Shown: positions 1 through 7,888 of the stretch, one piece after another
How positions within the stretch are numbered: position 1 is the first letter of the stretch
Layout: each line of letters opens with the position of its first letter
DNA from: Rhizobium laguerreae
Lineage (GTDB): Bacteria; Pseudomonadota; Alphaproteobacteria; Rhizobiales; Rhizobiaceae
Length of the DNA stretch: 64,000 nucleotides
Direction of reading: 5' to 3'
NCBI RefSeq assembly: GCF_002008165.1
Contig: NZ_MRDM01000029.1
Location: 248,001-312,000 of the forward strand
Made by a program: the position numbers and the translations under genes
The notes under the pieces: generated by a model
Told to the model about the DNA's origin: nothing
The model's input: the letters and a program-made list of their open reading frames with translations, nothing else
Databases searched by the model: none

Positions 1-307
1 CCGCGGTTGGAGAGGCGTAGACCATGCCGTAGCCGACGATGCCGAAGAGGCAGGCGCCGATCATCGTCGATCGGTACTCACCCAGCCGGTCGGCGAGATT
101 GCCGAGCAGAATGCTGATGACGACGTTCACCGCCGCGGAGACGAAACTCAGGAAGGAATAGAGGCCGTCGCTCAAGCCCAATTCGCGGATGCCGATGATC
201 GAGCGGTAGGGTGCGGTCATCGCCCCCGCCATCCCGAAGGTGAAAATGGCGATCATGCAGGCGCGGATCGCCGGATTGCGGAAGACGTCGGGAAAAAGTC
301 GGCTCAT
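1..307 (-). CDS. MFS transporter, N-terminal part (runs off the left edge)
   Basis: The minus strand reads from an ATG at 307 to the window edge, giving about 102 residues that start MSRLFPDVFRNP. The segment holds about three hydrophobic helices and a GNLADRLGEYRS loop, which resembles the conserved motif between helices 2 and 3 of major facilitator transporters. The gene lies 61 nt downstream of the SDR gene on the same strand, so it is probably the last or next member of the RidA-RpiR-SDR operon and may move its substrate or product. The sugar-efflux (SetA-like) subgroup is possible, but the visible part cannot fix the substrate. The ATG is taken because the upstream frame offers no better start. 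Confidence 0.75.
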   Translation of the reverse strand, partial: MSRLFPDVFRNPAIRACMIAIFTFGMAGAMTAPYRSIIGIRELGLSDGLYSFLSFVSAAVNVVISILLGNLADRLGEYRSTMIGACLFGIVGYGMVYASPTA

Positions 308-368
308 GCGGTCATCGATCAGACGTAAGCCGGCTTCACAACCTGCCCCTCTTGTCTTCCTCAGGGTT

Positions 369-1145
369 TCAGTAATGTTCCGATTGTGAAAAGGTCCGCG
401 CGAGTTCGGCCTGGCCGGCCGTGAGGCCGCAATCGACAGGCAGGCAGACGCCTGATATCGCTGCGGCCAGGGGACCAGCGAGGAAGGCCACGGCATTGGC
501 GACATCTTTCGGATCGACGACGCGCTGCAGCGGATACCAGCGGCACGCTTCCTCGAAAACGTTGGGATTGGCTGCCGCGCGTGCTTCCCAGGCCTGCGTT
601 TTTACCGTACCGGGCGCGACGGCGTTGGACCGGATGCCGAACTTGCCGTATTCCACGGCGACCAGTCGGGTAAAATGCAGAAGGCCTGCCTTAGCGACGC
701 TATAGGCCGGGTGTCCGAAGACATGCATGCCGTTGACCGAGGCGATGTTGACGACCGAACCCCTCGAGGCCTTCAGCATGGGCTCGAATGCGCGGAAACA
801 TAAGAATGCCGCTTCGAGATTAAGCGCATTGTCCGCCCGCCAGATCTCGGGCGTCGTCTCATGCAGGCTGGTCGCGCGGGCAGCACCCGCATTGTTGACC
901 AGGGTTCGAACCACGCCGACGTCGGCAGCGCGTCTTGCCAATTCGGCGATGCTCGTCTCGCTGGTCACATCGCTTTGGACGGCGATGAAGCGATTGTCCG
1001 GCCCGAGCTTCAATGCCACGGCAGCTGCGGCCGCGGCATCGATGTCGGCGAGCAACACGACGTCGTGGTCATCGGCGAGCCGTGCCGCGATCGCCGCGCC
1101 GATATCGCCTGCAGCGCCGGTAACGATGGCTATCGACTGCGTCAT
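369..1145 (-). CDS. SDR family NAD(P)-dependent oxidoreductase
   Basis: A 258-residue classical short-chain dehydrogenase. It has the N-terminal dinucleotide-binding motif TGAAGDIG, an NNAGAA segment, an active-site serine in NIASVNG and the catalytic YSVAK. The end carries a typical SGVCLPVDCGLTAG tail. Length fits the classical SDR class (about 250). The ATG at 1145 is preferred because GGGAG lies 7 nt upstream; an ATG at 1163 or a TTG at 1172 would add a few residues without gaining a domain. It follows the RpiR gene closely and precedes the MFS gene, so it is probably co-transcribed. The substrate, likely an alcohol or sugar acid, cannot be told from sequence. Confidence 0.85.
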   Translation of the reverse strand: MTQSIAIVTGAAGDIGAAIAARLADDHDVVLLADIDAAAAAAVALKLGPDNRFIAVQSDVTSETSIAELARRAADVGVVRTLVNNAGAARATSLHETTPEIWRADNALNLEAAFLCFRAFEPMLKASRGSVVNIASVNGMHVFGHPAYSVAKAGLLHFTRLVAVEYGKFGIRSNAVAPGTVKTQAWEARAAANPNVFEEACRWYPLQRVVDPKDVANAVAFLAGPLAAAISGVCLPVDCGLTAGQAELARTFSQSEHY

Positions 1146-1168
1146 TCCGTAGCTCCCGTTCATGACCC

Positions 1169-2032
1169 TCAATCTCCAAGCAATTGCCGGTCGTCGCCGT
1201 CACGGTGAATGACAAGCTGCTGCTTGATACGCCGAAGCGTGGTCGTCGCCTTCGGCTGAACGGCATAGGCGACCAGGCTCGACAGGATATCGATCGTCGC
1301 GATGTAGGCTATGCGCGTCGAGGTCGGGCGATAGATATTGTGGCCCTCGGGAAGGTCGATCGCCACGACGATTTCGGCCGCCTTGGCAACCGGGCTGGCC
1401 GTCTGGGTGAGCGCGATCGTCTTCACCTTGGTCTGGCGGGCAAGCTCGAAGGCGCGCACCAGCTCCATATTGCGCCCCGAGAAGGACGAGCCGATCAACA
1501 CGTCGCCGGGTCTTGCCGCGGCAGCCATCATCAGCTGCATGCTGTGGTCGGAACTTGCGGTGATACGAAGCCCGAGACGGAAGAGCCGGTTCTGGAGCTC
1601 GTCGGCAATCATCGACGAATTGCCGCCCGACCCGAACGCATAGATCATATCGGCCTTGGCGATATGCGAAACGGCGGCTTCGATCGCGGTAAGATCGAGT
1701 GACCGGTGCAGGAGAAAGAGCGCGTTCTGGGCTTTGGTGATGATATCCTGGGCGACATCGGCCGGATCGGTGCTTTTCGATTCCGGTTTCAGATAACGAA
1801 CGCCGATATGGGCGGTGCGGGCAAGCTGCACCTTGAAGTCGGAAAAGCTCTCGCAGCCGAGCCGCCGGCAAAAGCGCGTGACGGTCGGCGGCGATACCTC
1901 GGCCCGTTCCGCCAGCTCGATGATCGAGGCATTCACGGCAAATTCGAAGTCGTTGACAATGATCTCCGCGATGCGGCTCTCGGAGGGAGAGAGCCGACCC
2001 CTATCTTCCTGCAACGTCGAAAAGATATCCAA
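1169..2032 (-). CDS. RpiR/MurR family transcriptional regulator (HTH plus SIS domain)
   Basis: A 287-residue regulator. Residues about 1-80 form the RpiR-type helix-turn-helix (ELAERAEVSPPTVTRFCRRLG) and residues about 125-260 form a SIS domain, the phosphosugar-binding fold (YAFGSGGNSS, LIGSSFSGRN). Such proteins sense sugar phosphates or related metabolites and control adjacent genes. The start is a TTG at 2032 with a G-rich ribosome site just upstream. It sits between RidA (21 nt gap) and the SDR gene on the minus strand. The divergent intergenic region 2444-2554, with two TTGAC repeats, is its most likely binding place. Confidence 0.9.
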   Translation of the reverse strand: MDIFSTLQEDRGRLSPSESRIAEIIVNDFEFAVNASIIELAERAEVSPPTVTRFCRRLGCESFSDFKVQLARTAHIGVRYLKPESKSTDPADVAQDIITKAQNALFLLHRSLDLTAIEAAVSHIAKADMIYAFGSGGNSSMIADELQNRLFRLGLRITASSDHSMQLMMAAAARPGDVLIGSSFSGRNMELVRAFELARQTKVKTIALTQTASPVAKAAEIVVAIDLPEGHNIYRPTSTRIAYIATIDILSSLVAYAVQPKATTTLRRIKQQLVIHRDGDDRQLLGD

Positions 2033-2053
2033 ACCCGTCCCCCCGATGGCTCG

Positions 2054-2443
2054 CTATGCGTCCTTCTTCTTATAGGCCACGCAGTCGATCTCAACCTTGC
2101 AATCAACCATCATCGACGATTGCACACAGGCGCGTGCCGGCGGATGTTCGCCGAAATACTCCTCATAGATTTTGTTGAAGGTCCAGAAATCGCGTGGATC
2201 ATCGAGCCAGACGCCGACGCGCACGACGTCCTCGACGCCGTATCCGGCCTCATCGAGGATCGAAAGGATGTTGGCAATCGTCTTGTGGGTCTGGGCGATA
2301 ATATTGCCGTCGATGATTTCGCCATTTTCCATCGCAACCTGGCCGGAAACATACAGCCATCCGTCGGCTTCGACCGCACGTGCGAAAGGCAGCGCCTTGC
2401 CGCCGGCGCCCGTTTGAACAGTGCCATAGCGCTTGATCGGCAT
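2054..2443 (-). CDS. RidA family reactive imine/enamine deaminase
   Basis: A 129-residue protein of the YjgF/YER057c/UK114 (RidA) family: ADGWLYVSGQVAMENGEIIDG near the start, ANILSILDEAGYGVEDVVRVGVWLDDPRDFWTFNKIYEEYF in the middle (split here only by reading), and PPARACVQSS toward the end, where the conserved Arg of the active site lies. Family members hydrolyse imines or enamines released by PLP enzymes to keto acids and ammonia. The ATG at 2443 is chosen because AAGGA lies 8 nt before it; the longer open frame to 2491 has no ribosome site. Its divergent neighbours include a PLP enzyme, a fitting source of imine intermediates. Confidence 0.88.
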   Translation of the reverse strand: MPIKRYGTVQTGAGGKALPFARAVEADGWLYVSGQVAMENGEIIDGNIIAQTHKTIANILSILDEAGYGVEDVVRVGVWLDDPRDFWTFNKIYEEYFGEHPPARACVQSSMMVDCKVEIDCVAYKKKDA

Positions 2444-2476
2444 GCTGGAGTCCTTGCAAATTATTTTCTTGATAAG

Positions 2477-2514
2477 TTGACAAGTGACCATAGAAAGCAG
2501 AATTTGACCAGTGA
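2477..2514. promoter_or_regulatory. 11-nt near-perfect direct repeat in a divergent promoter region
   Basis: TTGACAAGTGA (2477-2487) and TTGACCAGTGA (2504-2514) are 27 bp apart start to start in the 111-bp gap between divergent ridA and the SnoaL-like gene. TTGAC resembles a -35 element, but the repeat extends past it, so it may be an operator for the RpiR regulator next door. Function is inferred. Confidence 0.35.
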
Positions 2515-2554
2515 AAAACGCGATTTATGAAAAGAATTTCAATCCGGGGCTGAT

Positions 2555-3037
2555 ATGCGCGATCCTTTCCAGAATCCATTCCCGTCCGACAGCGCCCGGC
2601 ATGCCATCTGGGAAATGCTCGTTGCGCGCGATATCGATGCGTTTCTGGCGGCCGATTGGTCGATGGTGGAACATGACTTCGTCGAAGAGGGCTTTATCGG
2701 TATCGATGCCCAGAAGCAGGTCAGCCCCGACAGGTGGCGTCTGGCATTTCCGACGCTGTCGGCCTATCGCCAGGAATGGCTGAGGCAGGCAAACGATTTC
2801 GCCGAGCAGAGTTTCGCAGAAGATGCGCGCACGGCGATCTTCACCACAACGACCCTTGAGGATATCGAAATCGAGGGCGAAATGGCCCTCGTTCGCAAGA
2901 AATTCGACGGCGGCATTACCAAGAGCGACGATACCCGGGACGTCCTGCAATGGCAGACGCTCTATTATTGCAGGCTTCACCGAGGACGCTGGAAAATCTC
3001 AGGTTTCACCGGCTACCTGCCGAACCCGATGGGGTAG
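2555..3037 (+). CDS. SnoaL/NTF2-like protein of unknown function
   Basis: A 160-residue soluble protein with no signal peptide. An N-terminal helical segment (HAIWEMLVARDIDAFLAADW) is followed by beta-rich stretches ending in LYYCRLHRGRWKISGFTGYL, the pattern of the NTF2/SnoaL cone fold used by small hydrolases, isomerases and binding proteins. No catalytic motif is clear. It is the first gene of the plus-strand arm and precedes the M81 peptidase by 30 nt, so the two are likely co-transcribed. The assignment rests on general fold features and is tentative as to role. Confidence 0.7.
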   Translation: MRDPFQNPFPSDSARHAIWEMLVARDIDAFLAADWSMVEHDFVEEGFIGIDAQKQVSPDRWRLAFPTLSAYRQEWLRQANDFAEQSFAEDARTAIFTTTTLEDIEIEGEMALVRKKFDGGITKSDDTRDVLQWQTLYYCRLHRGRWKISGFTGYLPNPMG

Positions 3038-3067
3038 AGCAGAGCCGACAACACGAAAGCGACTTAC

Positions 3068-4543
3068 TTGCGCATTTTCACGGCGGCACTGGCGACCGAG
3101 ACCAACACCTTTTCCCCGATCTGCGTGGATCGCCGCGCATTCGAAGCCTCGCTTTATGCACCCCCCGGTCAACATCCCGAAACGCCGACGCTGTGCACTG
3201 CGCCGATCACCGTCGGAAGGCGCGTCACCCGGGAAAAGGATTGGGAACTGATTGAGGGAACCGCCACCTGGGCCGACCCCGCAGGCCTCGTCAACCGGGC
3301 GACCTACGAGGAATTGCGTGACGAAATCCTCGGCCAACTCAATGCGGCGATGCCTGTCGACGCCGTTGTCATGGGTCTGCACGGCGCCATGGTGGCAGCC
3401 GGATACGAGGATACGGAAGGCGATCTTCTCTCACGCATCCGCGAGATCGTCGGGCCCGATGTCCTCATCTGCGCCGAGCTCGATCCGCACAGCCATCTCA
3501 CCGCAAAACGCGTCGCCGCTCTCGATTTCGCCGTCTATTTCAAAGAGTTTCCGCACACGGACTTCGTCGACCGCGCCGAGGACCTCTGGCGCATTGCGGT
3601 CGAGACGCTCGAGGGCCATGTCAGGCCGGTCATGTCGGTGTTCGACTGCCGGATGATCGACGTCTTCCCGACATCGCGCGAACCCATGCGCTCCTTCGTC
3701 GACAAGATCATGCAGATCGAGAAGGATGATCCGGACATCCTGTCGATTTCGGTGATCCACGGCTTCATGGTGGGCGACGTTCCCGAAATGGGAACGAAGC
3801 TGCTTGTCGTGACGGACAATAAGCCGGAAAAGGGCGCGGATTTGGCGCGCGAACTCGGCCTTGAACTGTTTTCGAAGCGCGGCACCTTCATGGTTCCGCA
3901 GATCGACGAGAAAGAAGCCGTCGCGCGCGCGATGACTGCCACCGCATGGCCGGTCGTTATCGCCGATGTCTGGGACAATCCGGGCGGCGGCACGGCAGGG
4001 GATGCGACTGTTATCCTCGGGGAGCTCATGGCCCGCGGCGTCACGAGTGCTGCGATCGGCACCATCTGGGATCCGATGGCCGTCCAGATTTGTTTTGCGG
4101 CGGGCGAGGGGGCGGAAATTCCGTTGCGCTTCGGCGCCAAGTCGGCGCCCGGCACCGGCAATCCCGTCGACGGCACCGTCAAGATCGTCAAGCTGGTGAA
4201 GAATGCAGAGATGCAGTTCGGCGAGAGCCTCGCACCTTTCGGCGATGCCGCACATATCGTGCTTGACGGCATCGACATTATCCTCAATTCGACGCGCGCT
4301 CAAAGCTTCGATCCGAGCCTTTTTTCGGCGATGGGCGTCGACCCCGCAAGGCAGAAGATCCTGGTGATCAAATCCACCAACCACTTCTTCGCGTCCTTCT
4401 CGAAGATCGCGGCGGAGATCCTTTACTGCTCGGCCGGAACGCCCTATCCCAATAATCCGGCGACGACGCCGTACCGGCGGGCACCGAAGACCATATGGCC
4501 GATCGTCGCCGATCCACACGGACCAGAACGCGGAGCCGCCTAG
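3068..4543 (+). CDS. M81 family metallopeptidase (MlrC-like)
   Basis: A 491-residue protein of the MlrC/M81 family, named for the enzyme that degrades linear microcystin in Sphingomonas. The N-terminal domain begins with the usual MRIFTAALATETNTFSP and carries the probable zinc ligands in AELDPHSHLT (Asp139, His141) and EFPHTDF (His163). The C-terminal domain has the DNPGGGTAGDAT signature. The start is TTG at 3068, because the protein begins exactly where family members begin. In most bacteria outside cyanotoxin degraders, the role is probably hydrolysis of small peptides or amides. It abuts the DSD1-type gene with no gap, indicating a shared transcript. Confidence 0.88.
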   Translation: MRIFTAALATETNTFSPICVDRRAFEASLYAPPGQHPETPTLCTAPITVGRRVTREKDWELIEGTATWADPAGLVNRATYEELRDEILGQLNAAMPVDAVVMGLHGAMVAAGYEDTEGDLLSRIREIVGPDVLICAELDPHSHLTAKRVAALDFAVYFKEFPHTDFVDRAEDLWRIAVETLEGHVRPVMSVFDCRMIDVFPTSREPMRSFVDKIMQIEKDDPDILSISVIHGFMVGDVPEMGTKLLVVTDNKPEKGADLARELGLELFSKRGTFMVPQIDEKEAVARAMTATAWPVVIADVWDNPGGGTAGDATVILGELMARGVTSAAIGTIWDPMAVQICFAAGEGAEIPLRFGAKSAPGTGNPVDGTVKIVKLVKNAEMQFGESLAPFGDAAHIVLDGIDIILNSTRAQSFDPSLFSAMGVDPARQKILVIKSTNHFFASFSKIAAEILYCSAGTPYPNNPATTPYRRAPKTIWPIVADPHGPERGAA

Positions 4544-5644
4544 ATGCATGACAACCGGTTTGCCGTCATCGCCAAGGCAGGCGACAGAATCGCCGATCTG
4601 TCGACGCCGCGTCCTGTGATCGACGAAGACCGGCTGGCGGCAAACATAGACCGCGTTCAATCCTATATGGATCAGCACGGGCTGAACTTCCGCCCGCATA
4701 TCAAGACGCATAAGATCCCGGCTCTCGCCGTCGCGCAGGTTGCCGCGGGCGCCAAGGGCATCAATTGCCAGAAGGTGACGGAAGCCGAAGTCTTTGCCGA
4801 AGCCGGCTTCGAGGACATCCTCATCACCTTCAACATCCTCGGACCGCAGAAACTCGAGCGGCTGGCCAGGTTGAACGAGAGAATTTCGGCCCTCAAGGTC
4901 GTCGCCGACAGCGAAGTGACGGTCGACGGGCTGGCAGCACATTTCTCCGGCCACAAGCCGCTGAACGTGCTGGTCGAATGCGATACCGGCGGCGGCCGCT
5001 GTGGCGTGCAGACACCGGGTGAGGCGGCCTCGCTCGCCAGGCGCATCGCCGCTGCCGATGGCCTCACCTTCGGCGGCATCGTGACCTACCCGAAGCCGCA
5101 ATCGGCCGCCGCCGTCGAAGCCTTCATCACCGAGGCACTCGAACAACTGACATCGGAAGGCATAACCTGCCCGATCGTCAGCAATGGCGGGACGCCCAGC
5201 CTCTTCGAGGCGCATCTCGTCACCTCAGTCACGGAACACCGCGCCGGCACCTATATCTATAATGATCGCCAGATGGTGCGCATGGGCCATTGTACCGAGG
5301 ACGATTGCGCCATGCACGTGCTGGCGACCGTCGTGTCGCGGCCAAACGCCGACCGCGCCGTCATCGATGCCGGTTCGAAGGCGCTGACATCGGATCTTCA
5401 GGGTTTTAGCGATTACGGCCTGATCGTCGGTTATCAAGAGGCGCGGATCAGCAGCCTCTCGGAAGAACACGGCGTGATCGATCTTTCGAATTGCACCGGC
5501 CCCCGGCCGCAGATCGGCCAGAAGCTCTTCATCATCCCGAACCATACCTGTGTGGTCTCCAATCTGTTCGATACGATGGTCTTCCATCGGGGCGGCATCG
5601 TCACCCGCGTCGAGGATGTCGCGGCCCGCGGTCTCGTCTGGTAG
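4544..5644 (+). CDS. DSD1 family PLP-dependent enzyme (D-serine dehydratase / D-threonine aldolase-like)
   Basis: A 366-residue fold-type III PLP enzyme with an alanine-racemase-like N-terminal barrel. RPHIKTHK (Lys54) is the expected Schiff-base lysine, and DTGGGRCGV fits the phosphate-binding region. NHTC near the C-terminus (His334, Cys336) matches the His/Cys zinc site of eukaryotic-type D-serine dehydratases. Such enzymes act on D-3-hydroxy amino acids, eliminating water to an enamine/imine or cleaving to glycine and an aldehyde. The ATG directly follows the TAG of the M81 gene. Together with the divergent RidA this suggests release of D-hydroxy amino acids from peptides and their deamination. 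Confidence 0.85.
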   Translation: MHDNRFAVIAKAGDRIADLSTPRPVIDEDRLAANIDRVQSYMDQHGLNFRPHIKTHKIPALAVAQVAAGAKGINCQKVTEAEVFAEAGFEDILITFNILGPQKLERLARLNERISALKVVADSEVTVDGLAAHFSGHKPLNVLVECDTGGGRCGVQTPGEAASLARRIAAADGLTFGGIVTYPKPQSAAAVEAFITEALEQLTSEGITCPIVSNGGTPSLFEAHLVTSVTEHRAGTYIYNDRQMVRMGHCTEDDCAMHVLATVVSRPNADRAVIDAGSKALTSDLQGFSDYGLIVGYQEARISSLSEEHGVIDLSNCTGPRPQIGQKLFIIPNHTCVVSNLFDTMVFHRGGIVTRVEDVAARGLVW

Positions 5645-5870
5645 GAGGCGGTTGCGGCTGAGGGCGAAATGGCCCTGATCGCCAAAGGCCGCGGCTGTCG
5701 ATGAATTACTCGCGATCAGGCGGCTCCTGGCGTCCAAATAGCGGCAAGCGTGACGTCATGTGCCAGTCGGGGAAGCTCGCAGCGGTAAGATACGTACCTT
5801 CTCGGAAGCGAACGTCCAGACTAAGGTGCCCATCGGAGAGCGAATATTCTGGCCATAGCGCGCCCAACCC

Positions 5871-6944
5871 ATGGTCTTCGACATGTCACAGCACACGGTG
5901 CGACAGGTGGTGGTAAAGAACGCGGCCGATCCAGCTGAAAGCGAGTGGCTGCAGCAAGCAAGAGCTGGTGACACATCGGCATTCGACCAGCTCATGAAGC
6001 CCTATCGCAAGCCGCTACACACGCATTGCTATCGCATGCTCGGCTCGCCCTTTGATGCCGACGATGCTCTGCAGGAGACACTACTGGGTGCATGGCGTGG
6101 CCTAGGGTCTTTCGAGGCACGCAGTTCGCTCGGCACGTGGCTCAACAGCATCGCCACGCGCATTTGCCTTCGCATGATTTCGAGACGCCCTCGGCGTCTA
6201 GCGTCAGGCGATCTCGCTCCGCCGCTTCGGTCCACAGCCGAACTGGGCGAGCCGGTGCAGGGGCCTGTGTGGCTGGAACCAATGCCGGATAGCGAACTGC
6301 TGTACGGGAGTGCGCCTAACGAAGATCCAGCAGCGATACTGCTGCGTCGCGAATACATAGGACTTGCATTCGTTGCCATGTTACAGCACTTGCCCGGCAC
6401 GCAGCGCGCCGTACTGCTGCTACGCGAGGTGCTTGGGTACTCGGCCACCGAGACCGCCGACATCCTTGGAACCACCGTGGCCTCAGTCAACAGTGCGCTG
6501 CAGCGCTCTCGACAAACGGTGAGGGCGAAGAAGCCCGCAACCGTGCAGTCGAGCGAGATGCTGCAAGTTGATGCGCAGGGGCTCGAACTCCTGCTGCATG
6601 CCTTCGTATCCGCTTGGGAACGCCGCGACGTCACAGCAATGGTGAACCTACTAGCCGATGATGTCCGCTTCACAATGCCGCCGCTGCCGGCATGGTTCAG
6701 TGGTCGCGAGTTTGTCGGAAAATTCTTCGCAGAACGCGTGTTCGAGACTCCCTGGCGGCTCCACTCTTTACGCGGCAACGGCCAGCCCGGATTCGCCTGC
6801 TATCTGAAGCAAGCTGGTGACGACCGCTTCCGGCCGGGTGGCGTCGTGCTGCTGAGCGTGTACGACGGCCACATTACTGCCATCGACAGCTTTCTTGACC
6901 CTGCAGTCTGCAGCCGGTTCGGAATGTGCGACGAGTTTCACTAG
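5871..6944 (+). CDS. ECF-type sigma-70 factor with C-terminal SnoaL domain
   Basis: A 357-residue sigma factor. Region 2 lies at about residues 35-95 (CYRMLGSPFDADDALQETLLGAWRG) and region 4 at about 165-225 (LLREVLGYSATETADILGTTVASVNSALQRSR). The last 130 residues form a SnoaL/NTF2-like domain ending WRLHSLRGNGQPGFACY. This architecture is that of the long ECF sigma factors (TIGR02960, SigX5-like), where the tail is thought to regulate activity without a classical anti-sigma factor. No ribosome site stands out; an ATG at 5883 is an alternative start. The gene and its DHFR-like partner use codons and wording (GCA, CTA, CGC mixes) unlike the flanking rhizobial genes, which hints at transfer. 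Such pairs are common in Actinobacteria. Confidence 0.88.
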   Translation: MVFDMSQHTVRQVVVKNAADPAESEWLQQARAGDTSAFDQLMKPYRKPLHTHCYRMLGSPFDADDALQETLLGAWRGLGSFEARSSLGTWLNSIATRICLRMISRRPRRLASGDLAPPLRSTAELGEPVQGPVWLEPMPDSELLYGSAPNEDPAAILLRREYIGLAFVAMLQHLPGTQRAVLLLREVLGYSATETADILGTTVASVNSALQRSRQTVRAKKPATVQSSEMLQVDAQGLELLLHAFVSAWERRDVTAMVNLLADDVRFTMPPLPAWFSGREFVGKFFAERVFETPWRLHSLRGNGQPGFACYLKQAGDDRFRPGGVVLLSVYDGHITAIDSFLDPAVCSRFGMCDEFH

Positions 6945-7052
6945 GAATTTTCGCCACGGAGCGATGAGTTTCCGCATCGCTATGTCTCTAAGGGAACGAC
7001 AGGCCCGAAAGGTTCGGGACTGCATCACTCGTTCAGCAGAAGGACATTCGCG

Positions 7053-7637
7053 ATGGCCAAGCTCGTCGTTAGCATTCTGAGCTCCCTCGACAACTACTGC
7101 GCCGGCCCGGATGGCCGGCTTGACATGCTGCCAATGGGGGAGGCGTTCGACGCCCACAATCTTGAACTCTTGCGCAACGCGGGCACGCTGCTCTTCGGTG
7201 CAGTCACGTTCCCCATGTTCGAGGCCTATTGGCCGAATGTCGATCGCAGTCCGACCAACGACCCGGTGCAAAGCGAGATCGCCGAGCGTGTCGACGCTGC
7301 ACGCAAGCTCGTCGCCAGCGACACGCTGGTTCTGGCAAAAACCTCTCCTTGGGCCGGCACCGAGGTTGTCAGCAGGACACGCGTGCATGCGCGGCTGGCT
7401 GAACTCAAGGCTCAGGCCGGTGACGACCTGCTGATCTTTGGCAGCAGTATTCTCTTCAATAACTTGCTTGCGCATGGCTTTGTCGACGAGTTTCACCTTC
7501 TGGTGGGCAACGTCGTGTTGGGTGAGGGCGTGCGTACATTCGAGCCTGGCTTGAGTGCACCGTTCAAGCTGCTGGGCCAGCGCAAGCTCGCAGGCTCGGA
7601 TATAGCAGCCTTGCATTACGACTGCCGGGCGCACTGA
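7053..7637 (+). CDS. Dihydrofolate reductase family protein (RibD C-terminal-like)
   Basis: A 194-residue protein of the RibD C-terminal/DHFR-like reductase family: it begins MAKLVVSILSSLDNYCAGPDG, has GTLLFGAVTFPMFEAYWP, and DLLIFGSSILFNNLLAHG as the NADPH-binding part, followed by DEFHLLVGNVVLGEG. GAAGGA lies 8 nt before the ATG. It follows the ECF sigma gene by 108 nt in the same direction. Family members of this size beside ECF sigma genes are frequent, but their substrates are mostly unknown and they are not true folate enzymes. It may be a target of the neighbouring sigma factor. Confidence 0.85.
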   Translation: MAKLVVSILSSLDNYCAGPDGRLDMLPMGEAFDAHNLELLRNAGTLLFGAVTFPMFEAYWPNVDRSPTNDPVQSEIAERVDAARKLVASDTLVLAKTSPWAGTEVVSRTRVHARLAELKAQAGDDLLIFGSSILFNNLLAHGFVDEFHLLVGNVVLGEGVRTFEPGLSAPFKLLGQRKLAGSDIAALHYDCRAH

Positions 7638-7888
7638 CGCGTTGCTGGATCACCACGCATCGCAGTTGTTTGCGGACGCCGTCGGGGCGGCCGCGTTGCC
7701 GGAGAAACTGGAACAGCTCGATGAAGTGCCTTTCCAGCATAGGCGAGTAGCGCGGGGTCGGGAAACTCGCCTCGGAGGGAACGTCTGCTCTTAGGAAGTG
7801 TCTCCACCGGCCTTTACGGCCAGAGCGGGCCGGTGGCGGAAGGTCTGCCATGTGTGACCGCGGCGGAAAACAGACGTGCTCGCCGTGT

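Noticed and set aside
3431..5215. A 594-residue minus-strand frame opposite the M81 and DSD1-type genes
   Set aside because: Antisense shadow of two well supported genes, with no domain or ribosome site.
7638..7888. Possible gene fragment between the DHFR-like and arginase-like genes
   Set aside because: Both strands show protein-like wording, but neither gives a start, a full domain or a recognised family.
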